A stretch of DNA of 64,000 nt, taken from Sipunculus nudus. Lineage: Eukaryota > Annelida > Sipuncula > Golfingiida > Sipunculidae. Positions 35,930-48,111 of this stretch are shown piece by piece. The notes beneath the pieces are model-generated. The model was not told the DNA's origin. It did no database searches and worked only from the letters and a program-made list of their open reading frames with translations. The stretch covers positions 30,786,214-30,850,213 of the forward strand of contig CM049320.1 of NCBI GenBank assembly GCA_026874595.1, read 5' to 3'. How positions within the stretch are numbered: the stretch's first letter is position 1; each line of letters opens with the position of its first letter. Made by a program: the position numbers and the translations under genes.

Positions 35930-36797
35930 GAGAGGGCCATATATATACATATACAGATATCCATATGTCTTATGCATTGTATCTTCCAAAAGCAAACGTG
36001 TATGGGCAACTGTTTGTACCACATAACGATGTACATGAATCTGAATAGCTTATGGTTACAAAATATTAACCCTAATCCACATGCGTCCTTTTTTGAGAGA
36101 CGTTTGAAAATTAAGACTTAGACCTTTTTTTAAGTTGCAAACTACTTTTTCTAAGGATTAAGAGAAACGACAAATAAAATGAAAACTAATAATTAGTTTA
36201 CCGGTGTTATATATATGGAGCTGTATATAATGCATTTATATGAGAATAATGTAGTATTGCCAACCATTGTTCCGTATTATACTTTTATTGAAGCAATGTG
36301 GTTGCAAATTTTTACAAGTACATTACAAGTTACAGAAAAGATGAAACTATATGGACCATATTCACTGTCCATCTTTTGAGCAGCTGTTAATAAATGGTTA
36401 AAAATGTAAATTTTCTGCTTAATTCATGTGCATTTAATTAAGAATGTTTGAAAAATGAGGGCTATTTAGCTTGTTCTTTACCTGTATAAGGCAATTTCAA
36501 ACAATACCTAAGCAACAAGAGTACTGTTCCCAGTTATGTTAAATGAAAGGGAACCTAGGAACATTTAGCAGATGCAGAAAAGGATACATATTTATGAAAA
36601 AAAAAATTACTAAAATGTAGAAATAAGTCTTCTTTTATTATAAAATCTATCTGTCATTACCAGGTTGAAATGTCATTCCTTCCGATGTTCAAAATTTTAA
36701 TTTACATGGATACCGATCATTTCGTAAACTATTGTATTTATACTGACATAAGTACAGTACGGGTTTGATATGCACTCTTGGCCTTCATTAGCAGATT

Positions 36798-36800
<3 letters not shown>
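35930..36800. other. U3 receptor-downstream module, no gene
   Basis: Matches 20827-22540 of U2 but with a single copy of the ~700-bp repeat. Landmarks are 'gggagagg', 'tatcttccaaaagcaaa', 'ccattgttccgtattata' and 'catggataccgatcatttcg'. Confidence 0.7.

Positions 36801-36845
<45 letters not shown>
36801..36845. repeat. (TA)n microsatellite flanking PLE2
   Basis: TA run at the position of the palindromic microsatellites at 22601-22634 (U2) and 62839-62868 (U4). Here it borders a Penelope-like fragment, and the TC and GA arms are missing. Confidence 0.9.
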
Positions 36846-36849
36846 GTAT

Positions 36850-37490
36850 CCAGATTGTAACCAAATATTGGGGTTTTAAAGTGTTCCACTAATATAAGGA
36901 GCTGTCATACATATACAATTCAGGACAGCTCTGTTCGACAGCTTTGTTTCGTAAGGGACCCTGTGGGCCCTGACTCGTCAGGGAAACTAAGTGGTTTGTC
37001 CGGGCTCCTGTATGTTGACTCAGGGGATTTTTAGTTGGTCAGTAGGTGTTTGGTTTTATGCCTGCATGTCGCCGCGATTTCATTTCTTTTGTTATGGGGG
37101 CATAATAAGGGGTGGTAAATAATGAAGGACTTTTCATCGAGACTTAGGTTACATAATTTAGATGATGTAGAGTACGCTGTGGCTTTTGCTGATAAACTTC
37201 CCTCGTTGGGTATATTGCACATTCATTTCCTTCATTTACCAAATATATAAAAAGTTGTGTCGTTGAATTTTGTCTCCATCCGTTTCTGAAGCTAGATGTG
37301 TCTGGCTGTGTAGCGTCATCAAATGTGGTTTCTGTTAGGGCGATGTAGGTTTCTTCTTTCCAATTGTCTAGTCGTGTTACGATGGCCTGGTACACTATGT
37401 TAATGGTTAAACAATTGCCCTCTAGTGGCAATTTTGTATGTCTCTGCAGTTGCATTTCTTTGGTTCAGTTTGTTGCGCGTTTTATTTGTT
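36850..37490 (-). mobile_element. Penelope-like fragment PLE2a (Cys-rich linker, GIY-YIG remnant, 3' end)
   Basis: Minus-strand fragment close to the 3' half of PLE1. 'MQLQRHTKLPLEGNCLT' and 'VYQAIVTRLDNWKEETYIAL' lead into a frameshifted GIY-YIG region ('LTETTFDDATQ'). Near 37200-37031 the tail reads 'CNLSLDEKSFIIYHPLLC'. A decayed hammerhead follows at 36987-36931. The terminal 'agctccttatattag' to 'ggttacaatctggata' piece is the reverse complement of a piece beside the 5' end of PLE1 (11800-11880). Dead copy. Confidence 0.75.
36931..36987 (-). ncRNA. Decayed hammerhead ribozyme of PLE2
   Basis: The core boxes CTGACGAG (36981-36974) and CGAAAC (36951-36946) and the CTGTC cleavage triplet are intact. 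Stem II has a mismatch, and stem I (GTTTCC against GAACAG) no longer pairs well. Homologous to the ribozyme at 10794-10850. Reduced or no activity is expected. Confidence 0.65.
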
Positions 37491-37499
37491 CAGTTAAAC

Positions 37500-37805
37500 A
37501 TACCGGGTAGCATAAATTAATGCTCACCAACATTTCAACTGACGAGAGGATTTTCGAGGAGGCAGCGCGTATCTACCAGAATGCCCTACAAAAGAGCAGC
37601 TACAATTATAAACTCCGCTACAGCACCAACAGCGACTCCGACAAAGACATGAAAAGTAGGAGGACAAAAATTGGGAAAATAACATTTTAATCTTCGTGAC
37701 AAATGCTTTCTACCTTGGCACAAATTCTAGAAATTACTGAATAAAAATACTGTTAAGCTAAGTTATAGCTGCATGCCAAACACGGGTCAAATTATAACAT
37801 ACTAC
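37500..37805 (+). mobile_element. Penelope-like fragment PLE2b, inverted relative to PLE2a
   Basis: Plus-strand RT C-terminal region: 'ERIFEEAARIYQNALQKSSY' then 'NYKLRYSTNSDSDKD', and after a break 'DKCFLPWHK' and 'LNKNTVKLSYSC' in other frames. It is homologous to PLE1 11700-11430 but in the opposite orientation to the adjacent PLE2a. The junction near 37490 is therefore an internal inversion or two head-to-head insertions. It ends at an (AAT)n array. Confidence 0.7.
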
Positions 37806-37808
37806 AAA

Positions 37809-37880
<72 letters not shown>

Positions 37881-37885
37881 GATTT
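37806..37885. repeat. (AAT)n microsatellite
   Basis: AAT trinucleotide array, with its inverted counterpart (ATT)n at 62522-62590 in U4. Confidence 0.95.
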
Positions 37886-37889
37886 TAAT

Positions 37890-39777
37890 AATAATATTAA
37901 AAATAACAATAATAATTATTATTATAATTAATATTTATTTGGAAAGTGTTAAATCTTTGATGATATATGGTCTAAAATATACCTGAAATATAATCAACAA
38001 TTATTATAAATGTTATGATAAGAATATAAAATAAAAGTGAATTTGCATACATATTACATTCAAATGATTAAAATATAGGTGAACAATCCATGATGATATA
38101 TGCTCCAAAATATGCAAATAGCAATCCTTATAAATACTATGATGAGAATATCAAATTTAAGTGTATTGCCTAACATATCACATTCAGATGGTTACGCTAT
38201 TAAAATCATCCTCTTTAAACCAGTATTATAAATATCAAATTTAAGACAACAAAATTCGACTGATCTTTAAACATGATTTTGTATACAGGACGAATTTATC
38301 AAAGGGAACTGTCATTAAGTTCTTAGCCGCTGGACGAAGATAATGATCGTTAATATATGTTACTTACTTGACGAGAAAAGTTCAGCTTCCTCTTATATAA
38401 ATTTTGCTGATCAGGTATCTCACACCTAATCGTGTACAAATCCGGTGCCTTTTGATGCAAAACTTTGATGTATAATGAGATACCCCCTCCCTGCAAATTG
38501 AATCTTCCGGTATATATTTTCTGTTTGGTTTGACGTCATTCATCATGATCATTTACTTACAATGAGTTTACTCATTAAAGAATTCCTCTTTTGTCTATTT
38601 ACAATCCTGTACAAACAAAATTTCTTTCGTTCTTTGTCCTGTTTATTCACTCGTTCACGAAGGCACATATCCTCTTCCCGACATTAACAGGCGGTGTTCA
38701 TTACATTTTAAACAGCATAAGTATATAATGGTAGAATCATTGACCGAAGGCCTAGGGAATAAGACGCTATTTGCAATTTTTAACAAAATAAAATCACCTT
38801 GTGCTTGAAATCTGCCAGCCCATTGATTTATCTTTATTTGTGATGCACTGTTTCATTATCCCAAGTTCCTGAGGTATAGCTTGGCAACTCCTCTCGCAAA
38901 ATAATTGCCTCCCGGATCAGTATGGTATCCAGGTATACTGAATTTGTAATTTGTGAGTTGTTATAGAAAAGTCAACCTTGACGGTTATTTGTTTGATTTC
39001 CTTTTTTTGGGGGGGGGGGGGGCGGATGGTAAATATACATATTCTGTACGGGGATTTGAAAGGCTGGATCAGTAAGTAAACTAGGTATGACTATTCTTCG
39101 TCTATGAAAGAATATTTCATCCACGTAGTCATATTTTGATTATACTTTAAATCACAAAACCGACTATTTTCCCTTTCATACTAAAATAAAACGGAAACAG
39201 TAAACTTCAAAATTCCTCACATCAATGTTTAATTTCAATAAAATTTCTTAACACCAGAGAGGCACCAAATATGATGTCAACCTGGTGAAATTTACGCAAT
39301 GCTTTTCACAAGTTTCATTTCCGGTTTCTGGTACACCACAAGGTAATTGCAGCAGATATGTAACCGCAAACAAGCTTCACCTTGGTGAAGAGTATTAAAA
39401 TATGCAAGCACTTGGTGAGGTCGATAGTCTACATCAAACTGACGTGGTAGATGTAACTTTAGTGCTGTAATTCTGGAAGATCTGCTCAAACCTGGAACCC
39501 GGGTACACGGTCTAAAGACGGTTCAAGGCTTCAAGCATTTCCTGAACACGTATTTTGCCTGAAACATGAACAGACCTTAACATGTCACATAAGACTCACC
39601 ATAATACATAACACACGATTAAGATACATTTCAAAAAGAAATAAATCATCAAATGACCAATAATGCGAAAAATGATTAAACATTGTCGTTTTCAAAACTA
39701 AATTAAAAACCAAATTGTTCGCTATATACCAGTATCTTAAAAAATTAAAAAGTAACTATAAACTCCAGCAATATAAG

Positions 39778-39778
<1 letters not shown>
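37890..39778. other. U3 module without gene
   Basis: Matches U4 61070-62520 (inverted) and, from 38400, U1 9280-10713. A G-run lies at 39006-39022. No open frame is conserved across the copies. Confidence 0.65.

Positions 39779-39817
<39 letters not shown>
39779..39817. repeat. (TA)n microsatellite, empty site of PLE1
   Basis: A continuous TA run followed by 'acaaagcatcaattttaaa', the same flank as the far side of PLE1 in U1. U2 (about 23130-23146) and U4 (61028-61056) also lack an insertion. Confidence 0.9.
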
Positions 39818-41779
39818 CAAAGCATCAATTTTAAAATAATGAGATTGTTGCGTTTCATATTAGCATTAAGGACTATTAGAGCAGTGCACAGCGGCCATTT
39901 CAGTCAGCCCTCAGTTATCATTGCATGTACTCCCCCTGTATACTCAGCGTTGTTTTATAACCAGTACTCTCTGGTGTTATCTGTGGCGAAGGGTGTGATT
40001 TAATAGAATCATTTCACTTCCAGCGAAATGCGTGCTATACTCAGCTGCAGTAACGACAGCGTTTACTGTGACATATAATGGGAATTCTATCGATGTGGGA
40101 CAAACCACATTAAAAGTGTTAGGGATCATTTTGATATAGAATGAACCACTTAAAAAAATTAGGGAAGATGGCACTAATTTTACCAAATGAACAACTAGAT
40201 AAAAGGTTTGTTAATATATACCCGTGCCAAAAATGAACCACTAAAATGTTGGGGATCATTATCGGGACGGAATACGGTATCTTTACCTACTACGCTATTG
40301 GGCATATACTGTCACTGCTCGTCCTCATCTTTCCACACACAAAGTAATATTAATCTTATCTTATGCGGCAGCCATGTCAAGTAATTAATTAATGGCAATA
40401 AATGTCCCAGTTCTTCCTACTCCACGGCTGCAGGAATTATATCAACAAAGCTGCCGGGAGTATATATTAACGTCATCTACGTGAGTCACATATACAAATA
40501 CGTTTACTTTAAGGAAGTTAGGAATGATTAACTATATAAACATTCCCAGTGCTTTGTGCATCCACCTAATAACAACTGTATTGATAGACAGAGATCCGAC
40601 AAAGTGCCCCTCCCCCCCCCCCCCCCCAAGAGAAATAATATCACACCTGCAATGTACCAACGTAATATTCCCTAGAAAGAGACCATTTGTTTTGCTTTCC
40701 AATAAAATTCAAGGAAGGCAGCTGTACTTTCTGTAGTCCCGTGGTCGGGTTTAGTTCTGTATTGTATTTGGTTAAACTTGTCGCCTGGACTTCCCTAAAA
40801 ATGTAATTTGTTTGGTCTTTAATACATTTCATCTCTTCACTTTATCACATCATCAGCGACTAACAGACATAGAAATTTGATGTGGTGCAAGGATTCAGGT
40901 ACACATCTCATAGAAAACACGACATATTCATCACATACATGACTCAAGTTAATGACGCCATCCATAACTACAGTTAAAACTCACAGGCAATGGTATTTAA
41001 TTAGGATACGTCCTGGTACACTGGGGATTACTTTAGTATAAAGACTTAATCTTATAACACACAGACACATACATATATATGTATATAAAGACCAAGGATG
41101 ACGCCTTTTAAACAGACTTACATTATTTATTATCGAAGCGTACAGTCTTCTACTTCGCCAGTTGGTGAGGTAGAGAAGTGTTTATGCATAGAAGAGTAAG
41201 GTCCATAAGGCAAGAAACAGTGTAAAACTTCCCTCTTAGTCATGTATAAAACGTATCACTGCCCTCAACTTTGGAAGGGGCTAATTACTCCATCAGAAGT
41301 TTATCTTATTTGGTGTCACTTTGAGCAACAGCCATAACACTTTGACACTTTGGAAAGGTTTCCAACCACATTGCTTCTAATTTGGTTTAGCTACTCATAT
41401 TACAAGATGAGGTATTGATATAATTAACTGATAATCTTTGTGTTTACATCACGTGTGCTACTGTATACCAATATATCAATATTTGATATGTCATTGTATT
41501 CTTCGTTGAATGTGTTGGGTTTTACTCCTCAGTCGACGAATACTTATATCTGCATATCTATTGAATTGCCATACGTCATTGCCTCAGTTCCGTACGTTGG
41601 GATCAATATGACTGGTACTGCTGCCCTCCTCATCAATGTCTTCCGAAAGGGTGGACGGCTTTCCTAGAGAATGTTTAAAGAGGTGTGCAACTATGCCATA
41701 TTCATCCCACCGTGTGAAATTTTCGCTAAAGAACATGATTTTGTCAATTTAGTTCCAATGTGTTATTTCGTGAATGTAG

Positions 41780-41951
41780 GGACAAAATGAGCTCTTCTAA
41801 AATAAAACTAAAAGCTGTGTTTCCATAAGCGCGAATGCGAGAGCGAAAGAGAAAGCGATAAAAATCGTTTCTTTTGTCATATCACTGGAGCGTTTGCGGG
41901 AGTCCTCGGGCGCTTAATTCCCTGAAATGACCTCACGAAGGGAGGGCATCC
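41780..41951 (-). pseudogene. Broken TM exon, U3 copy
   Basis: After the conserved CAG|GG-ATG the frame reads 'MPSLREVISGN' and hits a stop at once. About 50 bases present in U2 are missing between the 'REVISGN' and 'GATATGACAAAAG' blocks. Confidence 0.7.
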
Positions 41952-42371
41952 CTGTGCTCATTCAAATGTTTAAAGTGTTACAATGATATAGTTTTTCTTC
42001 CATCCAGAGTAGTAAAATCTTTGAGAATATTACAGCGAATGTTTTCCCTTAACTTTCAATTCAAAAGACAGCTTCTTTATGTTGAATGAGAAAAAGTGGC
42101 TAAAACAACAACATTTATCAAATTAAAATTTCATTATATAAACCACAAAATTGGATTTATAGTTTAAGATTCCATATCTGGATATGCATGCTGTTATCTC
42201 GTGGCAGGTATTCTGAGAATTCAACGTACCTGATAAAATTATTCATTAATATAATAATGTGCACCTATCTTCCGACACTCTCCCAAACCCCCCTCCCCCC
42301 TCCCCCCCCCCCTCCCCACCCTTCGTGTTCCGATTAACTTAAAATTCCACAGTGCTACTAGTTAAATATAC

Positions 42372-42470
42372 CTTTACACATGGTGCCATTAATTCTTGGT
42401 TGCAGGAGCAGTTTTCTTCTTTCACGTCGCAAACATATTTTAATCCTATATTTCCGTCCATCGTCACACG
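42372..42470 (-). pseudogene. Broken EGF-like exon, U3 copy
   Basis: Same acceptor and donor as 24094-24193 but 99 nt. 'CDVKEENCSC' is preserved, then a 1-nt loss changes the frame and removes the 'GFNGTMC' part. Confidence 0.75.
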
Positions 42471-42499
42471 CTGCAAAGACAGATGAATGACATGTCTGT

Positions 42500-44340
42500 A
42501 TATTCGAGATCACTGATCACTAAATAGCCCATGTGCTTATGAAATGACCATCGTACGAAGGGAAACATATAGGGTTTGTTGGGGATATTTCTACATCAAT
42601 GTGTGACATATTTATTTTTTATCATGACCGAAAGGCGTACACTACATTATTGCTCAGTTCTGGGGAAGTCTTCATGTGATCACTTGGCGGTTACTATCAT
42701 CTAGTTTTGCAACATGACAATTTAATGACAACATTTATTCCACCCTACCTGGTATGTGAAATAATTTCCAGTATGTTTAATTTTGATATTAACCAAACTG
42801 GGTTCGAATTATTTCTTAACCATATTTACATTCTTATACTCCATCAAGAAAAAAATTGAAAGTACCATTGATTTCAAATGCCTTCGTCCCACCTGTAGCA
42901 TATACCTTATAAGTTTATTAACAAGGCAATATGTCTTTATTGTTTTTTCTCACGAAATTTGCATGTCCTTGGTATGTTGGTAACAGTCCCTAGTGCACTT
43001 TTCTACCTCTTGTTTTCTTGTTACGTACGTTGTCACTCATTATCATCGTTTCCCTTCGTATCCTGGTACACATTCTTCTCACAATCCTAGTTTAGTGCAG
43101 ATCAGTTCCTTGCATGGAGAAGGACATTGTTTTGAAGCAGTGAGGTTCAAAGAGCCTTGCTTTGCATTACCAATACCCGTTTCTAGCGTTACATGAGCCG
43201 TCACAGCCAAGTGAGAAGTTGTTTTGCAGTTTTTTCCCATATCTTTCTGGGTAACAATTTCTTATCACATACAGAAGTCGATGTCAAGCAATATACTCCT
43301 GGTTTACAATACTCAGACTACACGCTTGTACTTACTTTAATCTGATACTATATCACGAAATATATACATTTAAGTATGAGATTATGAAAAGATTAGAGTT
43401 TAATGATAAGATATTCATTACAGATTATCTAAACCTGGGGTTTCATGTTATTATTAATCGTTCCTAGTCATGCATTTTAGCAACATTAATATGTGAACAG
43501 ACCTGAAAACATGCCTGTCTGAATGTATATCTATGTTAATGAGACCATGTCCTGGCGCTTGGTTTTGTAAGCCAATCGTTCAGACGGTATCCTTTCGACT
43601 CACGTGTTCGGGATCGAGGCCTCAGCTAGACTGGGCTCCAGCTCATTTTTGCTCATCAGCTGACCCTGACTCTTCACCTAGCCGTGAGCTAATTAGATGA
43701 ACTCTGCGGCACGGTTGTTTATTTTTTTTAAACATGACATTCTTTCAGACGAACAATCGAATAAGATTAGCAGGGCGAAATGACCTTTACTTACGACTTA
43801 TAATATAAGAGAGAGAGCAAGTCCACATACCAGTGTAAGTGCAGACGCACTTTCGAATACTTACTTGTAAGTCCATCACTGATGAAATCTTGAACTGTTT
43901 GCTCAACCCAAGGTGGAACAAATATATGTATTTTTTATAGGCTACATATCGTTTTCTTTGCGGTTTATTACTCATCAAATTTGCTTACATGGACGGTGAC
44001 CGCGGGCGCACTGGATGTCATAGACTTAACTCTATGCACAGGGTCGAAAGACTATAAAAAATCTATAATAAGCCAAACGATCGTTGGGTTTTAATTCCTT
44101 GGATACAGGTTACCCACGAATGCCACGAAAATAAAACCCAACGAACTATTCGGAAACCACAGTAATACATTTTATATTATATGCTGCCAACAGGCGTAAG
44201 ATCAGTAAACGTGGAAGCACATAACCCCAATAATTGAACTGTCTTGTTTACTGATCTCACGACAGGTCGCAGCACATGTCGGAACACCATCTGGATCCAG
44301 AATGGTTTTAAAGGAAAATGCGGCATTTTTAAAAATACCA
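42500..44340. other. U3 stretch without gene
   Basis: Shared in part with U2 24200-25950 and U4. It includes the 'cctttcgactcacgtgttcgg' block at 43590-43715 and a C-rich low-complexity run (42290-42325) just before. No conserved coding frame. Confidence 0.55.
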
Positions 44341-44344
44341 TCTG

Positions 44345-44700
44345 AATATCTGTATGTATTTGTGAATATCTTAAAGCTTTGTGAGACCTGTAAACTTTGT
44401 GAATATCTGTAAGCTTTGTGATTATCGGTGAGGTTTGTGAATATCGGTCAATTGTGTGAAAATTTCTTAGCTTTGGGAGTATCGATACTCGTTATGAATA
44501 TTTGTAAGCTTTGTGAGTATCGATACTCGTTTGTATAGCATTAAGCTTTGTGAATATATGTTAGCTTTGTTAACATCTGTAAGATTTGTGAATATTTGTA
44601 AGCTTTATGTATATTTGTAAGCTTTGTGAATAGATGTAAGCTTTGTGGATATTTGTAAGCAATGTCAATATACGTAAGCTTTGGGAATTTCAGGTTGTGT
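44345..44700. repeat. 19-bp minisatellite, U3 copy
   Basis: Array of 'taagctttgtgaatatttg'-type units with two 'agtatcgatactcgtt' variants. Same position and flanks as in U1, U2 and U4. Confidence 0.85.
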
Positions 44701-44794
44701 ATGATTTCCACATTGTTGAATAAATCAGAAATCGTTATAGTTAAAAAGTTATAGTTATAGTTGTAGGTTTTAAGTCCCCTTCCCAATAACTGTC

Positions 44795-45062
44795 TTAGGA
44801 GACTTTATAATTAACTTCCCGGTGTTACCTCCCTGGGAACGCTACAGAGCCCACACACGGTTTTGAGGTGGCTAGGGCCCGCCATATGCATATGGCACTA
44901 AATCCGGTACACATTTTAATGCTGGGTAGACATAAGCACACTTGTGGCTGAGACTAGCTTAAGGGTCTTAGTGAAGAATACAGAGGCTACGGGATTAGAA
45001 CCTGTGACCACTTGATCACAAGTCCGGAATTTTTGCCATTACACCTTCACGCTCAATTAGTG
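44795..45062 (-). mobile_element. tRNA-derived SINE, U3 copy
   Basis: The body ('cttcccggtg', 'gccatatgcatatggcac') and head ('cacgctcaattagtg' on the plus strand) match 26390-26655. The box B region is more decayed ('gggattagaacctgtgacc'). Confidence 0.6.
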
Positions 45063-45471
45063 ACATCAGTTTAAGTATATGATATTTAGATTAAACTTTA
45101 GCCATTGACCTTTTTATTTAAACGGGATGAAAAATCTTTAGTATCTAAAGCATCATGTCTTAATCGAAAACAGCCCCGAGGTAGTCGCATTGCTCCTCTT
45201 TAATGGAAACCAGGAATCGAAATTTTCAGTATATGCTATCTAATCAAGCTTGGTACATGTATTTCCTCTAATAATGGGATCCGGTTATCTTAACTTTTTT
45301 CTTGTACCAATAACAATCTATAACCGTTTTTTCGTAACAGAGTTCCTAATATTTGTATGATTTGTCTCAAGGATAATAAAACACCACAGAAATTTGTTTT
45401 GTATAACCAAAATGTCCGAAAGAGACATGCAAACTTAATATTAAAAAATTAATGTTATCATTTAGCCGAAA

Positions 45472-46630
45472 CATACCAGTCCATACACATAACTAAACTA
45501 AATAATCTGCAATAAACACCATGAGTTGCTAGTTAATCTCTTTAAGCGAATCAGCCAACTAAGACTGACATCAGACACTAATCTAAGGCAGACTGGTAGA
45601 CTATATATACATATATTTGGGCTTAAAAAACCAAAGCAGAAAAAAACCTGACATCGGTTAACTACCGAAAAGTCTCACAAGACCTCCAGTCTGGAATTCA
45701 GTCCCTACAGGAAGCCAAGTGACCCTCAAAAGTTTATATACACAAAATCAGACCATCCCCCGTCTATCATTCGAAACATCCCTGCAGCCGTTAACAAACG
45801 CCCGTCCTAAATTTTCCAAGACAAGTACATCTTCAGACATGCATCAAAGGAATACAAACAAGCATTCAAAAATAGTGGATTTAAGCCAAACTCAGTTACA
45901 CCGCCCCGGAGGTAACAACCAATAAACACCGCATAAATCGACTCAGAAACACCATTTGGATTAACCCACCGTTCAATACGATCGTCAAGACAAACCTTGG
46001 CAAAATATTTTAGAAAATTGTGGCCAAAAAATTTTCCAAAAAATCACATATTCCACAAAATATTCAATACAAACTACCTGAGAATCATTTACAGCTGCGT
46101 GAAAGGCAACAAAATGCATCCACGCAACAAAGGCTATGCAACTGCCGTGACAAATCTGATTGACCTCTCAATGGGAAATGCCTAGCTTCTTCCATTGTGT
46201 ACCAAGCAGACTTGAACAGCAACGGTGCAGTTGCAACGTACATTGGCATGACCGGAAGCCCCTTTAAGCAAATGTTCTCCAACCACATAAACTTATTTAA
46301 GCACAGAACTCACTCAAACGAATCAGAACTCGCAAGACATGTGTGGTCACTGAAAGACAAGCAAAAAAATGTTATCATCACCTGGTCTATAATCCAGCGA
46401 ACCAACAAGCTATGACGTCTTCAAACTAGTGCAACTGGTGTGTTACCGAGAAACTGGCAGTCCTAAGCTAAAGACAAAAGAACTTGCTGAACAAACGCTC
46501 CGAAATTGTATCACCAGTCTATCGCCATAGACCAAGGACACCAAAACGAAGCAAAAAGAAACGATAAAACCGACATCGTAGAAGCTGAATGTAAGTCATC
46601 TGATGAGCCGATGAAGTGGCGGTAGTGCTC
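45472..46630 (+). mobile_element. Penelope-like element PLE3 (RT C-terminal part to GIY-YIG)
   Basis: Plus-strand degenerate copy. Blocks in order: 'GIQSLQEAK'-region RT, 'QPLTNARPKFSKTSTSS'; a 'NRLRNTIWINPPFNTIVKTN' block near 45935-46000; a Cys-rich linker remnant; 'SIVYQADLNSNGAVATYIGM'; then 'TGSPFKQMFSNHINLFKHRT' and 'ESELARHVWSLKDKQ', the best-preserved GIY-YIG endonuclease in the window (46197-46415). Stops and frameshifts throughout mean it is dead. The 5' part (45472-45900) is shared with U4 56157-56690. It is followed by a long (TA)n tract. Confidence 0.8.
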
Positions 46631-46634
46631 AGAT

Positions 46635-46636
<2 letters not shown>

Positions 46637-46722
<86 letters not shown>
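46637..46722. repeat. (TA)n microsatellite after PLE3
   Basis: Two TA runs separated by 'aaataaata'. Long Tyr-Ile frames across it are artefacts. Confidence 0.95.
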
Positions 46723-46726
<4 letters not shown>

Positions 46727-46729
46727 AAG

Positions 46730-47335
46730 GTAGATGGGATAACCTTCCATTCGACCAATTTATATTACATATTTAATGGGAATGGAAATAATGAAGCCAT
46801 GAATGAATAGTTACATCCTCGATAAGGGTATGCTTTCATCCCCGTTAATGTGTGTGCGTCTGTGTGTTCACAATATAACCCATGCATCCATGAAGGGAAT
46901 CTCATTACAATATCATGGGAATGGGCCAATGAGAAATCGAGTAGATTTGGATTTAAGAAGGTTTTCAAAGAATATTCACAAATGAACAGTCACTTATGCA
47001 AGAATGAACCTGGGAAAATGGACCGAATAAAGGAAGGCAAACAAGGTTTTTGGGACATCGTAAATAGGTCCATCCACATGGGGAAGGTAGCATTCCTAAG
47101 GATGCAGATTTTAGGTTCATTATATTTTACCTTTTTCGGGGGTTTGACGGATTTTTATATTATTCCTAAAAGCATGGCAAACGTTTAGAAAATACTGCCG
47201 GTACACCAGGTTCAGGTGTATATTCACAATTTGCCTGTTAAAAAAATCTATATGCTGCAAGTGATAAGCACCATGCTGTAATTAAAGAAAGCCCTAGGGG
47301 AGTTGCATTGTTCAGGTGCAATGAGCAATTAAAAA
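46730..47335 (+). repeat. U3 block shared with U2 27060-27620
   Basis: Close match ('atgaatagttacatcctc', 'gtgtgtgcgtctgtgtgttcac', 'atcgagtagatttggattta', 'gccggtacaccagg'). A further diverged direct copy is at 51830-52410 and an inverted one at 55620-56130. Similarity to U2 ends near 47335. Confidence 0.7.
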
Positions 47336-47731
47336 TTATCATATAAAAATCTTCGGTACCACGACCACCCCGCTATCACGACCAACGACCACTTTTTTTT
47401 TGTCCTAATCTTTAGATGAGCCCCCGTATCACGACCACTGGCCCTTGGCGACCCCGCCCCGGTGAGCAGGTGATACGCTTATCGCCCAGTGTGGACTTAG
47501 ATAAAAGCTGGGCACGTGGGAAAGCATGCTTTTATCTGCCCATCCATAGTAAGGCTTGTTTATAATGCCGTCGAACCTGTTAGCCAAACTATTCGCATCA
47601 ATAGATAGTGGACTCCATGGTCTGTAACATTGTTTGTTGAGTACGGCTGTTATATTAGGATTTAACATTTTGATGAGAAAGTTTGGCAAAAATAACTGAC
47701 ACCACACTCATCACAAGTCAATGTGCAAGCA

Positions 47732-48094
47732 ACCGGTTTCTGTGGCTCAGGGTTAGAGCGCAGGGTGAGCGCTCTGCAGGCTTAATGGGAAGGTAGTGCC
47801 CACAGCCGTGTATCACTCACATACGAGTGCGTATTTGGGGGATTCCTCGGTGTTATGACCCAGTCATGGGGATGATTGCACAACCAGGACCCGGAGGTGC
47901 GGTAGACACAGGGCCTGGGTGACACCAGGATACAAAATAAAAAAAAATGATAGGAAGCGAGTGCTACCGCCCTGTCAAGTAGTCCCAAACCGAAAAGGAA
48001 AAATCTGCAAATGTACATACTTAGATTAGGAATTAGATAAGTTAGCATTTAAAAAATGGAGGCGGTTACCTCCACCAAAAATTATATTAAAAAA
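47732..48094 (+). mobile_element. SINE insertion with 17-bp target-site duplication
   Basis: The 17-mer aagtcaatgtgcaagca occurs at 47715-47731 and again at 48095-48111, flanking a 363-bp insert. The insert starts with a tRNA-like box A region ('ctgtggctcagggttagagc') and ends in 'attatattaaaa'. A long perfect duplication and A-rich end are the signature of LINE-driven insertion. I cannot find a clear box B. Absence of this SINE from the other units is expected, because the host DNA is unique here. Confidence 0.8.
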
Positions 48095-48111
48095 AAGTCA
48101 ATGTGCAAGCA

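Larger units (their letters stand above)
39818..45100. repeat. Segment S3, U3 copy of the EGF/TM gene segment
   Basis: Direct match to S1 and U2, inverted in U4. It contains the broken TM exon (ending 41951), broken EGF exon (42372-42470), minisatellite and SINE listed separately. A 75-codon frame at 41440-41667 has partial counterparts in U1 and U4 but no agreed frame, so it is not called. Confidence 0.7.

Noticed and set aside
46600-46630. 'CTGATGAG' followed by a CCG…CGG hairpin after PLE3
   Set aside because: It looks like the start of a hammerhead, but no GAAA box or cleavage triplet follows, so it is at most a lost ribozyme.
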